Both the position numbers and the translations under genes were made by a program. Below, piece after piece: positions 1 to 8,800 of a DNA stretch of 9,839 bases; positions within the stretch are counted from its first letter, which is position 1, and each line of letters opens with the position of its first letter. This DNA is from Planctomycetaceae bacterium (GTDB taxonomy: Bacteria > Planctomycetota > Planctomycetia > Planctomycetales > Planctomycetaceae): NCBI GenBank assembly GCA_015487825.1, contig WFOZ01000509.1, forward strand, positions 1-9,839. The letters are read 5' to 3'. The notes under the pieces were generated by a model. The model did not search any database. It saw only the letters and a program-made list of their open reading frames with translations, and was not told where the DNA came from.

Positions 1-209
1 ATGTATCTTCCTTTTGAATCGCAATCGCAAATAGAAAAAGCGACAGAAATTCATCGTGCATCTTTGCAAAGGAAATGACTCACCAATCGAACGCGAATAA
101 ACAGGAATTATCTTTGGAGAACTTCATTCCAAAATGCCGGAAGCGGTGCTTGCGAGATATTTATGGACCAGGCTGGGTTCGGTGATGAATAGAATCTGAT
201 CGTATGCCC

Positions 210-233
210 CGGTTCTGTAAACCACGAGAACCG
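210..233. repeat. 7-base perfect inverted repeat
   Basis: CGGTTCT (210-216) and AGAACCG (227-233) are perfect inverse copies around a ten-base loop. No T run follows on either strand, so it is not a standard intrinsic terminator. It could contribute to the folded 3' end of the kinase transcript. Chance occurrence is possible at this arm length. Confidence 0.3.
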
Positions 234-278
234 TAACTATCATCCGCTTTCTTGCAATAGGACCAGCTCACGGCTCAT

Positions 279-299
279 AGAGTCGGGGCAGACTTTTTT
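279..299 (+). terminator. Weak hairpin followed by a T run
   Basis: On the plus strand, AGAGTC (279-284) can pair with GACTTT (291-296) using one G-U pair, across a six-base loop, and T continues to 299. The orientation suits a transcript arriving from the left edge, not the kinase transcript. The stem is short and includes A-U and G-U pairs, so this is a low-confidence candidate. Confidence 0.2.
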
Positions 300-340
300 G
301 CGAATTTGCTGCAATATTTATTTGACCCGAAACCTGACTA

Positions 341-354
341 AAGTTGGGCAACTT
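341..354. repeat. 14-base palindrome just after the kinase stop
   Basis: Six-base arms AAGTTG and CAACTT flank a two-base centre; the minus strand reads AAGTTGCCCAACTT. It lies 23 bases past the kinase stop codon. As RNA it could form a five-pair stem with a four-base loop. Only three U follow on the minus strand, so it is a poor intrinsic terminator by the usual rules. It could be a weak terminator, a protein site or chance. Confidence 0.3.
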
Positions 355-377
355 GGCCTCTGCAAGGAACCTGATGC

Positions 378-3300
378 CTAATCTTTCCACTGCACCGCGG
401 GCCAAATGATGGCGGTACCGTCGCGACTGCTGGTGACCGCATGTAGGCGATCGCTTGAAAAGTCGACCGAGGTGACTTCCTGCTCGTGTCGTTTGAGTGT
501 CAGAATTTCATTCCCCAGATGTCCTGGCGAAACGTCCCATAACTTAGCCGTGTTATCGCGAGAGGCGGTCAGAACTCGCATCCCATCTTTTGAATACGCA
601 ACTGATGTTACCGCAGCGGTATGCCCGGACATTTTTGCGAGAATTTTTCCTGTCTGTCGATCCCACAGGAATGCGAAATTATCTTCACTGCCCGAAACGA
701 TCAATTTCCCATCGGGAGAAAACCTGGCTGACAGAACCGCCCATTGATGCCCTGTCATCGGTTTACCAATTTGCTTGCCTGTTTTTCGATCCCACAACCG
801 TAATGTGCGATCCCGCGATGCGGTCAGTATCGTGGCATCATCTGGCGAAAAGACCGCACTTTGTACGCCGCCGGTATGTCCGATGAGTTCCCTCTGGCTG
901 GCTTTGCTCATGGCGTCCCAGATTATTGCGATCCCTTCATCTCCCGCACTGACAATCCAACGTCCATCGTGAGAATAGGCAACCGAGTTGATGTATCCTT
1001 CGTGGGCTTCACTGATTTTCCCGGTCGATTTTCCGGACCGGGCATCCCAGAATTTGAGTGAATGATCCCAGGAGCCGGTAACGACAATCTGATCATGCGG
1101 GTGCATCGCAGTCGCGGCGACTGCTCCGTGCGGTCCGAATGACATCTGCTGTTTGCCGGTTCTCAAATCCCACAGCCGGGCATCAATACCCCCCACGCTC
1201 AAAAGTCTGCGACCATCACCACTTAAATGGGTCGCCCACAGCAATCCGCCATGCTGATTCCCATCAATTAAAACCTTGACTTCCTCCGATTTCAGATCAA
1301 CCGTTTTAATACTGTTGTCTGAACAGGTCAAAATCGCGGTTTGATTATCGTGACTGATGGCTACATCGTTGGTGGTGAAACCTTCCAGAACGATTTGCTG
1401 TGAAGGTTCTCTTTTTTCTGTTTGTTTCTGTTCAAGGTCCCAAACTGACAGAATCGTCTGAGCAGCCTGTTTGGTTTGTTCTTCATCTCCGCGGTTCATC
1501 ACTGAAAGCAGCATTGTCTCATCCGTAGAAACATCGATACCGATAACGGGACCGGAATGCGACATCACCTGAACGGCAACCTCTTCACCGTTTTCCACTT
1601 TGGAAACACCAATCGTTTGATCAATATCTGCTGTGAGAATTGTCTGGCCTTCGTTGATGATGCGAATATCGGTTACTTTGAGTGTATGGTTGCGAACCGA
1701 CCAGATCTGTTCTCCACTCTCTGTATTCCACAATGTACATCGTCCCCGTGAATCTGCACTGACTAACTGATGAGTGCCGGGAATGAACGCGATGGCGGTG
1801 ACGGGGTGCTTCTGTCCGGAAAGTTGTGCCACCGGTGCAACTTCCTCTTGTTCCAGAAGCGATTTTGTTTTCCAGATCATTAAATCGTTTGTGTTGCTGC
1901 CCGTGACCATCAGTTGATCATCTTCCGAAATCGCAACCAGGGCAGAACGTCCGGTTCCCATTAAATGGGCCATTTCCGCGCCTGTGGTTGCATTCCAAAT
2001 TCGAACCGAGTTATCAGCCGCTGCGGTGGCGAGCAATTGTTCCTTCTGGAAAAAGACAGCTGAAGAACTCAGGAATTGATGCCCCTCTTTAAGACGTATC
2101 CGTTCTTTTCCGCTTCTGACATCCCAAATGATTGCCGTGCGGTCCCGGCTGGCTGTTAATACCTCTTTGCCCGAAGGAGAAAAATAAGCCGCCAGGATCG
2201 CTTCGCGGTGCCCAACCAGTTCCTGCCCGTTGAGCGTTTGTATTTCTGCATAATCATCCACCGACCACAACAACGCCCGATGATCTTCCGATCCGGAAAG
2301 CAGGAACCGACCATCATCCGTCATCTCGCAGGCACGGACTGTTCCATCATGCCCACGGAATGTTTTCATTGAAGTCCCGGATTCAATATCCCAAACCTTT
2401 ACCGCGTTATCCTGTGCTCCTGAAATGAGCAGGTTTCCCTCATGAGAAAACGAGACAGCACGAACCGGTCCGGTATGTCCTGTGAAAGTGGAGAATTTCT
2501 GGGGTTCTCTTTTCTCGCCTTTAACCGCAGCAGCAAAACTGAACGGCTTGATCTGATCAGGATTCCAATACAATATCTGGCGATCATAACCTCCCGTTGC
2601 AATCTGTGCCCCTGCCGGATGGTAGGCAACGCAATAGATTGGCCCCTGATGTTCGAGGAATTCAATCACCGGCTTTGCTTCAGTTCCCTGTTTTGATATT
2701 TCCCAGACAATCGCTTTTTCGTCGTGTCCGACAGTTACAATTCGATTTGTTTTATTTTCTGTAGAATCACTCTGGGCAGGTGAAAAACCAGGTGCAAAAT
2801 CGGCATCCCACACCCACCAGGTATGCCCGACCAGCGTAACGCCCGGTTTCGGTTCATCGGGATTTTCAAGGTCCCACAATTTTGCCGTGTTATCGTAAGA
2901 AGTTGTCAGCAGCCAACGCTGGTCATCACTGAATTTAACGCTGAGCACGGCATCGGTATGGGCAACAATATTGGCGAGCAGTTTCCCTGTTTCCGCCTCC
3001 CAGATTTTGAGATTTCCCTGTTTATCATTCCCGCCCGTTGCAATCAGGTTTCCTGAAGCAGACCAGGCAATGCAATGGACATAAATGTTATTATGTAGAA
3101 GTTCCCGAAGCAGCTTTCCGGAATCTCGATCCCAGATTCTGGCTTTGCCATCAAAGCATGTTGTTGCAAATTTCGATCCGTCCGGCGAGAAGTCCAGCCC
3201 GTAAACAGGAGCGGGTGAAAGATACTCCTGTTTGCTCTGGCTGCACAAATACATCAGCCGTCCCCATTCCCAGTTTCTTAATGGAGCAGGACATTGCAAC

Positions 3301-5636
3301 AACAAATTTTGTGCATCAGAAAAAGCGTTCTCTTCCACTTTCGCAGCCGCTAAGCCAATTTTTGCGATGTAAGATTTATACTGTTCTGCTTCACGCGCCT
3401 GAATCGCGTTCTCTTTTTCAACGACTGCAATTGCCCGCTGCTGTTCCGCTTCTTTTTTACGTTGCTCTGCCTTATCGCGTTCCTGTTGAGCAATTGTTTT
3501 TTGTTTTTCAACTTTTTCTTTCTCCTGCATCACTTCAACGGTTCGCTCTTCTGCCAATGTTTTCTGTTTTTTGGCAACTCCTTCGGCGAATGTAGCGCGT
3601 TTCATTTCCTGATTGATTAAATAGTAAGAAACTCCCACAATCAGCAGTATCGCAACCGCAAGACCAGCCACCACAAATTTAGCTAAGCGAAACATCCGCG
3701 TTCTCTGCTCACGGTCACGCTTGGCCTGCTGAATTTTATCGTACAGTTCTTTTTGGGCTGGCTCACTTTTTTCGATAAGCGATTCCGCCAGATCGAAATC
3801 ACCTTTATTGAACGCACATTCGGCATAGGCCAATTTCGCCTGCAACTGCCCTTGCTTTGCGTTCGCGTTATCTTCCCACAGAACCAGCGCTTCTTCAAAT
3901 CCGAACAGACTGCGGGCAAACTTTTCGTAATCGTTTGAAGAAACCGCCTCGGTCAATTCTTCAGAGGCTCGTTTGGAAAGTGTCAGGCTTTTTTCATGAG
4001 AGAGGTAACCTCGCAATGCATCCTGAAAAACCTTGACACTTGGAAACCGGTCTTGTGGATTGGTCTGCATCGCTCGTGTTGCAATTTCGACCAGTTCATC
4101 ATCACGCTCTGTCGGATTGATCGTGTTACGCATCGCAGCGGCGACACATCCCTGGACGGTTTTCCCTCGATGAGGTGGCCGCTCGGTGATAATTTCATAC
4201 AGAATCGCTCCCAACAGGTAGACGTCGCTGGTATACGAAATCTTTTCAATCGGCCCGGTTGCCATTTCAGGAGCCATGTAAGCCGGCGTACCTCCCATGC
4301 TGTGCGCACCGCTGATCAATCCCCGCTTGGTGAATTCTCTGGTTGGCAACGCCAGTCCCCAATCCATGACCAGCACTTCCCCGTAACCGCCGAGCATGAT
4401 ATTTTCGGGCTTCAAATCGCGATGAATAATGCCTCTTGCGTGGGCAAAGGCAATGGCATCACAAACCGAAAGCAATATTTCCAGATTTTCATGTAACGAT
4501 TTTTTCTGAATCACTTTATTCCAGGGGGTCCCCTGCACGTGCTTCATCGCATAAAAGAAATTCCCATCGTGATCCTGCCCCATTTCGTGAATCGGGACAA
4601 TGTTGGGATGTTCCAAATCGCCGGTGACAATCGCTTCATCAATAAACTTATCTGTCTGCCCCGGTTTGCTGGCAATTTTCGTTTTGATCATTTTGATCGC
4701 CACGTTTCGCTCGACCGAACTTTGCAAAGCGTTCCAGACGATCCCCATGCCTCCTTCACCGAGAACTTCAACCAGTTGATACTCCGGTTGAGCTTCTCCT
4801 CGTGTGGATTGTTCCTCAAGATGTCGCAGCGGGATCGAATGCTGTGTTCCCGTTCCCTGCGATCCGGGTTGTGTACCTTTAATCGTCATACCCGGATCGG
4901 TTACAGAAGCTAAACCCATCCCCCATGTTTTTTCGATTTCTTCGTCAAGTGGACCTGCTTCGCCATCAGCAACAACGGTCTGCATCGAATCGGGAGGGGG
5001 AAGTTGATCATCAGATTGAACCGTCTGATTTTCATCGAATGGTTCGGCTCCACTTTCTGTGACAACCGTTTGCATGCCAGGATCGTCTGCACTTTCAGAC
5101 TGAACTTCTGTAGCAAATTCCGCTTCGACAATTGTTTTGTCGACATCTTCCTGAGGTGTGATGCCATCTTCACAAATTGTCGCAGCACCTGCAATTTTAT
5201 CAGATGAAGAATTATCTTCGCCTGATACCGGACTCGGGCGCGAGGGAATATCATCGAAAACAGTCTCGGTTGGTTCTTCATCGAACAGTGCATGACCGGC
5301 GTCTAACATCATCGTTTCATCGCCCGGGTCCGCAGGAGAGTTGTCCGTTGACTGCCCCGGCTGAATTTCCAGAGTCGCTGCTGCATCTGAAGCCTGGTTT
5401 ATTTCCGCCTGCAACTCTTCATCAATAAGAGTCTTGTAATCGGCCCCTTCCTGTGAATCTTCCTCAGCAATTCCTGGGGGAGATTCTGTATCGGGAACTG
5501 TTTGCATTGTTGGATCGATGAAATCAGAATCACTCTGTTCGGTTTCAAACGGAAGTTGGGCATTGCACTGCGGACAGGTGCCACTGCGCCACTGCTCATC
5601 GGAAACTGATTGATGACATAACGGACATTCTCGCAT
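378..5636 (-). CDS. Transmembrane Ser/Thr protein kinase with WD40 repeats
   Basis: This is a complete Hanks-type kinase of 1752 residues, expected to phosphorylate Ser/Thr on itself or on partner proteins. Residues 1-30 form a zinc ribbon (Cys 4, 7, 21, 24). Residues 31-270 are an acidic, Thr-rich linker. The kinase domain spans about 286-547: GEGGMGIV loop at 293-300, catalytic Lys315, C-helix Glu334, HRDLKPEN at 405-412, DWG at 425-427 in place of DFG, and GTPAYMAPE at 449-457. All key residues are present, so it should be active. A TPR-like helical stretch (about 555-640), one membrane segment (652-674), a charged coiled coil (676-752) and WD40 repeats (807-1749) follow. The kinase side should be cytoplasmic, supported by basic residues before the membrane segment, which puts the WD40 part outside. 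The start is firm: an in-frame TGA lies four codons upstream with no other ATG between. No clear Shine-Dalgarno is seen. Substrate and ligand are unknown. Confidence 0.95.
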   Translation of the reverse strand: MRECPLCHQSVSDEQWRSGTCPQCNAQLPFETEQSDSDFIDPTMQTVPDTESPPGIAEEDSQEGADYKTLIDEELQAEINQASDAAATLEIQPGQSTDNSPADPGDETMMLDAGHALFDEEPTETVFDDIPSRPSPVSGEDNSSSDKIAGAATICEDGITPQEDVDKTIVEAEFATEVQSESADDPGMQTVVTESGAEPFDENQTVQSDDQLPPPDSMQTVVADGEAGPLDEEIEKTWGMGLASVTDPGMTIKGTQPGSQGTGTQHSIPLRHLEEQSTRGEAQPEYQLVEVLGEGGMGIVWNALQSSVERNVAIKMIKTKIASKPGQTDKFIDEAIVTGDLEHPNIVPIHEMGQDHDGNFFYAMKHVQGTPWNKVIQKKSLHENLEILLSVCDAIAFAHARGIIHRDLKPENIMLGGYGEVLVMDWGLALPTREFTKRGLISGAHSMGGTPAYMAPEMATGPIEKISYTSDVYLLGAILYEIITERPPHRGKTVQGCVAAAMRNTINPTERDDELVEIATRAMQTNPQDRFPSVKVFQDALRGYLSHEKSLTLSKRASEELTEAVSSNDYEKFARSLFGFEEALVLWEDNANAKQGQLQAKLAYAECAFNKGDFDLAESLIEKSEPAQKELYDKIQQAKRDREQRTRMFRLAKFVVAGLAVAILLIVGVSYYLINQEMKRATFAEGVAKKQKTLAEERTVEVMQEKEKVEKQKTIAQQERDKAEQRKKEAEQQRAIAVVEKENAIQAREAEQYKSYIAKIGLAAAKVEENAFSDAQNLLLQCPAPLRNWEWGRLMYLCSQSKQEYLSPAPVYGLDFSPDGSKFATTCFDGKARIWDRDSGKLLRELLHNNIYVHCIAWSASGNLIATGGNDKQGNLKIWEAETGKLLANIVAHTDAVLSVKFSDDQRWLLTTSYDNTAKLWDLENPDEPKPGVTLVGHTWWVWDADFAPGFSPAQSDSTENKTNRIVTVGHDEKAIVWEISKQGTEAKPVIEFLEHQGPIYCVAYHPAGAQIATGGYDRQILYWNPDQIKPFSFAAAVKGEKREPQKFSTFTGHTGPVRAVSFSHEGNLLISGAQDNAVKVWDIESGTSMKTFRGHDGTVRACEMTDDGRFLLSGSEDHRALLWSVDDYAEIQTLNGQELVGHREAILAAYFSPSGKEVLTASRDRTAIIWDVRSGKERIRLKEGHQFLSSSAVFFQKEQLLATAAADNSVRIWNATTGAEMAHLMGTGRSALVAISEDDQLMVTGSNTNDLMIWKTKSLLEQEEVAPVAQLSGQKHPVTAIAFIPGTHQLVSADSRGRCTLWNTESGEQIWSVRNHTLKVTDIRIINEGQTILTADIDQTIGVSKVENGEEVAVQVMSHSGPVIGIDVSTDETMLLSVMNRGDEEQTKQAAQTILSVWDLEQKQTEKREPSQQIVLEGFTTNDVAISHDNQTAILTCSDNSIKTVDLKSEEVKVLIDGNQHGGLLWATHLSGDGRRLLSVGGIDARLWDLRTGKQQMSFGPHGAVAATAMHPHDQIVVTGSWDHSLKFWDARSGKSTGKISEAHEGYINSVAYSHDGRWIVSAGDEGIAIIWDAMSKASQRELIGHTGGVQSAVFSPDDATILTASRDRTLRLWDRKTGKQIGKPMTGHQWAVLSARFSPDGKLIVSGSEDNFAFLWDRQTGKILAKMSGHTAAVTSVAYSKDGMRVLTASRDNTAKLWDVSPGHLGNEILTLKRHEQEVTSVDFSSDRLHAVTSSRDGTAIIWPAVQWKD
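390..3218 (-). repeat. WD40 repeat array, about 21 blades
   Basis: Residues 807-1749 hold tandem repeats of about 40 residues ending in xWD, xWE or xWN and often beginning with GH. Counted by eye, the terminal dipeptides fall near residues 836, 880, 922, 979, 1025, 1083, 1125, 1172, 1215, 1256, 1304, 1346, 1400, 1448, 1490, 1531, 1574, 1616, 1659, 1701 and 1746, giving 21. Blades from about 1185 to 1490 are more diverged and several lack GH or the final W. Insertions occur in blade 4 (about 949-964), between blades 5 and 6 (about 1027-1050) and in blade 13. WD40 propellers usually act as protein-binding platforms. Confidence 0.88.
3381..3611 (-). other. Charged coiled coil after the membrane segment
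   Basis: Residues 676-752 are dense in Lys, Glu, Gln, Ala and Arg with no Pro or Gly breaks after about residue 687. This is the pattern of a long helix or coiled coil. It joins the membrane segment to the WD40 array through a segment at 771-798 that contains LRNWEWGRL. It may mediate dimerisation and pass a signal across the membrane; this role is inferred. Confidence 0.75.
3615..3683 (-). other. Single transmembrane segment of the kinase
   Basis: Residues 652-674 form one uninterrupted hydrophobic stretch (VVAGLAVAILLIVGVSYYLI). It is preceded by a basic cluster (about 639-653, with several Arg and Lys), which favours an N-in orientation. No second hydrophobic segment of this quality is seen, so the C-terminal coiled coil and WD40 repeats should lie on the opposite face from the kinase domain. 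Confidence 0.88.
3996..4781 (-). other. Protein kinase catalytic domain
   Basis: Residues about 286-547 of the kinase protein. Seen directly: Gly-rich loop, VAIK lysine, HRD aspartate (D407), Asn412, DWG aspartate (D425), APE motif, the Asp of TSDVYLLG (D471) and the conserved Arg530 near the domain end. The DWG variant is, from my knowledge of the family, frequent in planctomycete kinases and keeps the metal-binding Asp. The activation segment has Ser/Thr residues (T432, T436, S442, S446, T450) that could be autophosphorylated. Confidence 0.93.
4827..5546 (-). other. Acidic linker with repeated Thr motifs
   Basis: Residues 31-270 lie between the zinc ribbon and the kinase domain. They are rich in Asp, Glu, Ser, Pro and Gln and are probably disordered. 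A short motif recurs: MQTV at about 44-47, 188-191 and 218-221, preceded by DPT, DPG or PDS, with related KTLID, ETVFD, KTIVE and NQTVQ segments. The repeats are short and diverged, so they look like linear motifs and not a folded domain. Confidence 0.7.
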
Positions 5637-5676
5637 AGAGCTAACTCAAAATCTTTGTATCAATATAATAGTGGGG

Positions 5677-5690
5677 TACATCATGATGCA
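5677..5690. promoter_or_regulatory. Palindrome around CATCATGATG
   Basis: The core CATCATGATG (5679-5688) is a perfect ten-base palindrome; extending to 5677-5690 adds one mismatched and one matching pair. It lies about 40-54 bases before the kinase ATG, next to the AT-rich possible -10 region, a position where an operator could act. The length is short enough to occur by chance. Confidence 0.25.
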
Positions 5691-5698
5691 CCTTCGAG

Positions 5699-5740
5699 AT
5701 ATCAAAACAGATACCCGGCACAGCTGATTTGTTTTGACAT
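5699..5740 (-). promoter_or_regulatory. 11-base imperfect inverted repeat upstream of the kinase
   Basis: ATATCAAAACA (5699-5709) and TGTTTTGACAT (5730-5740) are inverse copies with one T/C difference, separated by 20 bases. The inner eight bases match perfectly. In RNA the difference becomes a G-U pair, so an 11-pair stem is possible. The loop contains CAGCTG. No T run follows. It could be an operator for a dimeric regulator, an RNA hairpin between two cistrons, or a processing site. It lies 63-104 bases before the kinase ATG. Confidence 0.4.
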
Positions 5741-5835
5741 CCGTAACCAACATTGAATCTTGTATGAAATATGCGCAACACGCAAACAAACTGATCGTTA
5801 GTAGTATGGGACCTTTAGATGCGTTTCAGCGTATC

Positions 5836-8800
5836 CTATTCGGCTTTCGGAATTTCATTTTCCTCTGTTTCGGGAGGGACCATTTCATCAGCATCATCCG
5901 TTGGTGGACGATCCTGTAATCCCTGACTGTTATCAGCCGGACGCCCGTTCCTTAACAGCAGATCATAAACGATCCGCATCGTCTGGTCACCCGGTTCCTG
6001 CTGTAAAATCTGATATCGACCATCAGGCAGATCGTGTTCTTCAACAAATCCAACAAAATCGTTCAACAGTTTCAGCGCCTCATCTCCTTTCAACGTAATA
6101 TTATCACGAACGGTGCCATCTGCATTGAATACCCGAAGTTTCACAATCCGTTCATCAACAGTCTCGGAATCGTCATTGACGACAACAATTTCAGACTGCA
6201 ACTGTTGTTCGTTCGAATCTGTTGCCGAATCGTTGGAAATATCTGTTCCGGTACTGCTTCGTGATTCAAGCTCCGGCACTTCCACGCTCAGGTCAAAAGC
6301 AATTCCTCCTGCAAGTCCTTCTCCGGGAACATCTGCAAACGAAACAATTGGCGGCAACAAAATCTCTGCTCCCTGTTCGGTAAACAGAATATTGGCGTCA
6401 TCTGCAATTGATACAGTAATCGGGATATCAGCTGCCGGGTTGTTCGGATCAGGATTGGAAGTATAGAAATGGTTGTACAGGAAATTACTCGGCGTTGATT
6501 CAAGCCGATCAAAAGTTTCCACGGTTCCGTCTGCCCAGTCTATCGTTATGGCAAAGCGAACTTCGTTGAGGCGTCCGAAGTCTCCCGAGACTGTTGCCTC
6601 ACCGGATGCTTTCACTTGAGGCGTAATAATATTTTCCAATAAAGGTAACTTCTGGATAACGGCTCCGGTTCGACTTTGAATGATTACATCATCAGCAATT
6701 GTCACTTCATTCCCTGCATGTCCTGCGATCGAACCGCCTGCGATATCAATGAAAGAGCCCGTGTTATTGATGAGCAAATCGCGACCGGCATTCAAGACAA
6801 TTTCCCCGGTTCCTGCTCCAGATTCAGCCGCATTCAAGGGGGCATCGATTACCAGATCGGCATTCATAGCAGCAGCAGTCAGGGTTAGCGAGCCTCCCGA
6901 ATTGTTTCCAATTTGGGCATTAACCTGCAAACCAGTATCATTCGTAATGTCGATATTCCCATTCACTCCCCCCGTCAGGCTGAGACCAACCAACCCGTCC
7001 ACCGAACCAACCGTTAAGCCTGCAACTGCCTGATTGATAATTTGAATGTTGCCTGAACTGGAATTCAGAATCGAAATTTCAGAAACCGAAGTTTCGAGCG
7101 GATTGGCCGAACCAACTCCCTGTGCAGCACGAATCGCCAACCGGTTTGCCGCAATATCATTGCCCCCGGCATCTCCCCCGTCGTTAATTTCTCCATTGGC
7201 CGAAGTGAGTATCGCATCGGTACTGGTCCGAACCTGACCAAGTCGAATTTCTCCATCCGCCTGCATCTGTATAATCCCGGAACCAGAATCGATAACCGCA
7301 GTTTCCGCCATCAGCAAATCACCACTGCTTCCGCCTGCTGCCACATCGTTATCAGCAACAATTCGTACCGTTCCATTACCACTTAACAGAGAGACATTCT
7401 CTCCCAGAAGCACAGAATGATCAGCCAGCAGTGCAACATTTCCACCGTTGGTCATCACGTTCTGAAGCAAATTCAAACTCGAACTGTCCCCTTGCGTTTG
7501 CAGTGTCAAGTTGCCCGTATTCAGTTCAACACCCGCTCCGGTTTGCAGAACTCTCATCGTTGCCTGAGAACGAACGATAACATCATCTGCGGCAGACTGT
7601 TTGATGCGCGTAATATCAAGCCCGGTTTGTTCTTCAATCTGAATTTTCCCCGTCAATTGATTCTCGATAGAAATTTTATCGACAGCAGTTTCCAGCGGAT
7701 TCAGGTCTCCAACTCCTGCTTTTGCGGTAATAACCAGTTGACCATTTTCCGCTTCAAGGTCAGCCCCGCCAGCATCTCCCGCATCATGAATTCCCTGAAC
7801 TGCGGTAAGAGTAATCGCATCATTGGCGTTTGAGTCTGTTACAACACGCCCGATTGTCATCTCTGCAAAAGATTCAAGCCGAACGGTTCCTGTTGTTGCT
7901 TGAACAACAGCACCATCCTGCATCGTTATATTACCGTTTCCGTTTGCACCAGATTGAATTTCCACATTCCCAGTACCGCTGCTGAGAACTTTAGTTGCAG
8001 CCGAAATCGTGGCATCACTTCCCGCTGCTTTGAGTTGAATGTTGCCATCCTGTGAAGTAATTGCTGCATCAATACTCAAAAGACCGTTTCCATCCAGATC
8101 AGCATCACCGGATTTCAGCCGTACCTCTCCTGCGCCGGTTGTGCTTACCTCGCCGATTACATTGAAGTCGCCATCTTCGGTTTGAATATCAATCGCCCCC
8201 AGGATATTTCTGGAATTCTCCACAATCAAAGAATTGTCGCCCGTACCCGCAACCTCAAAAAGTTGCACATTTCCACTCACGCGATTCTCAACATTCAAAC
8301 GTTCGACATCCGTTTCAATATCATCACTTGCGCCAACACCCGATGCCGATTTTATTGTCAGCTTCGCTGCAATCAAATTCGCATTCTCAGCGGCACTGTT
8401 ATCCGTAACCTGCCCGCTTCCATTACCAAGCCCTCCCGCAACTCCATCGAAATCGGCTTGCAGCAGAATGTCGCCCAGCGAATTATCATTATTTGAATTT
8501 GCATTCACAACAGAAACCGCGATGTCACCGGTTGCCCGTAAAACGATGTCGCCTTCATCACTGGCAACAGTTGTTCCGTCCTGTAAAGTAATCGCAGCAT
8601 CGGGCGATCCATTTTGAGATCCCCCTCCCGTCAGACGATCTTCCCCGGCAGAAAACAGGACATCACCACTGTTCGCAGCCGTGATACTTGCACCGTTTGA
8701 AACCATTAACTGCTCAGGAGTTGTTAGAGAGATGCTGCCATTTCCACCCGTTGTCTGCACATCTGCCTGAATCTCCAGCGAAGCATCTGCCCCATTTTCA

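Larger units (their letters stand above)
1..377. other. Gene-poor region downstream of the kinase gene
   Basis: No convincing gene was found here on either strand. Three short open frames exist. A plus-strand frame at 1-78 is open at the left edge and ends in TGA; a minus-strand ATG at 61 is open to the left edge; a minus-strand frame at 124-243 would give 39 residues. None has a clear ribosome binding site or a recognisable product. The stretch also holds a few weak inverted repeats, listed separately. It may be the spacer between the kinase gene and the next gene beyond the left edge. Confidence 0.6.
5637..5835. other. Spacer between the giant-protein gene and the kinase gene
   Basis: A 199-base gap between two genes on the same strand. 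On the minus strand the giant-protein stop comes first and the kinase ATG last. It holds an imperfect inverted repeat, a small palindrome and an AT-rich TATTATATTG stretch 30-40 bases before the kinase ATG that could serve as a -10 region, although no good -35 partner is seen. No intrinsic terminator with a U run was found, so read-through from the upstream gene is possible. A short hairpin with one mismatch (5818-5835) directly follows the stop and lacks a U run. Confidence 0.6.

Noticed and set aside
1..61. Minus-strand ATG at 61 open to the left edge (MHDEFLSLFLFAIAIQ...)
   Set aside because: The start of a next gene is possible since the residues are hydrophobic, but only 20 codons are visible and there is no ribosome binding site.
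1..78. Plus-strand frame open at the left edge, ending MYLPFESQSQ...LQRK
   Set aside because: It could be the end of a convergent gene, but 25 codons without a motif or a known upstream part cannot support a call.
124..243. A 39-residue minus-strand frame (MIVTVLVVYRTGAYDQ...) downstream of the kinase
   Set aside because: No good ribosome binding site and no recognisable motif; a frame of this length is expected by chance. It overlaps the inverted repeat at 210-233.
3038..3595. A 185-codon plus-strand open frame inside the kinase gene
   Set aside because: It lies wholly antisense to the membrane, coiled-coil and first WD40 region, whose protein pattern is unmistakable. The frame has no recognisable product and arises from the codon use of the real gene.
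5818..5835. Hairpin GATGCG / CGTATC directly after the giant-protein stop, as a terminator
   Set aside because: The stem has six positions with one mismatch, and no U run follows on the minus strand, so it does not meet intrinsic terminator criteria.
5734..5919. A 61-codon plus-strand frame starting in the spacer
   Set aside because: It runs antisense into the 3' end of the giant-protein gene, has no ribosome binding site and no recognisable product.
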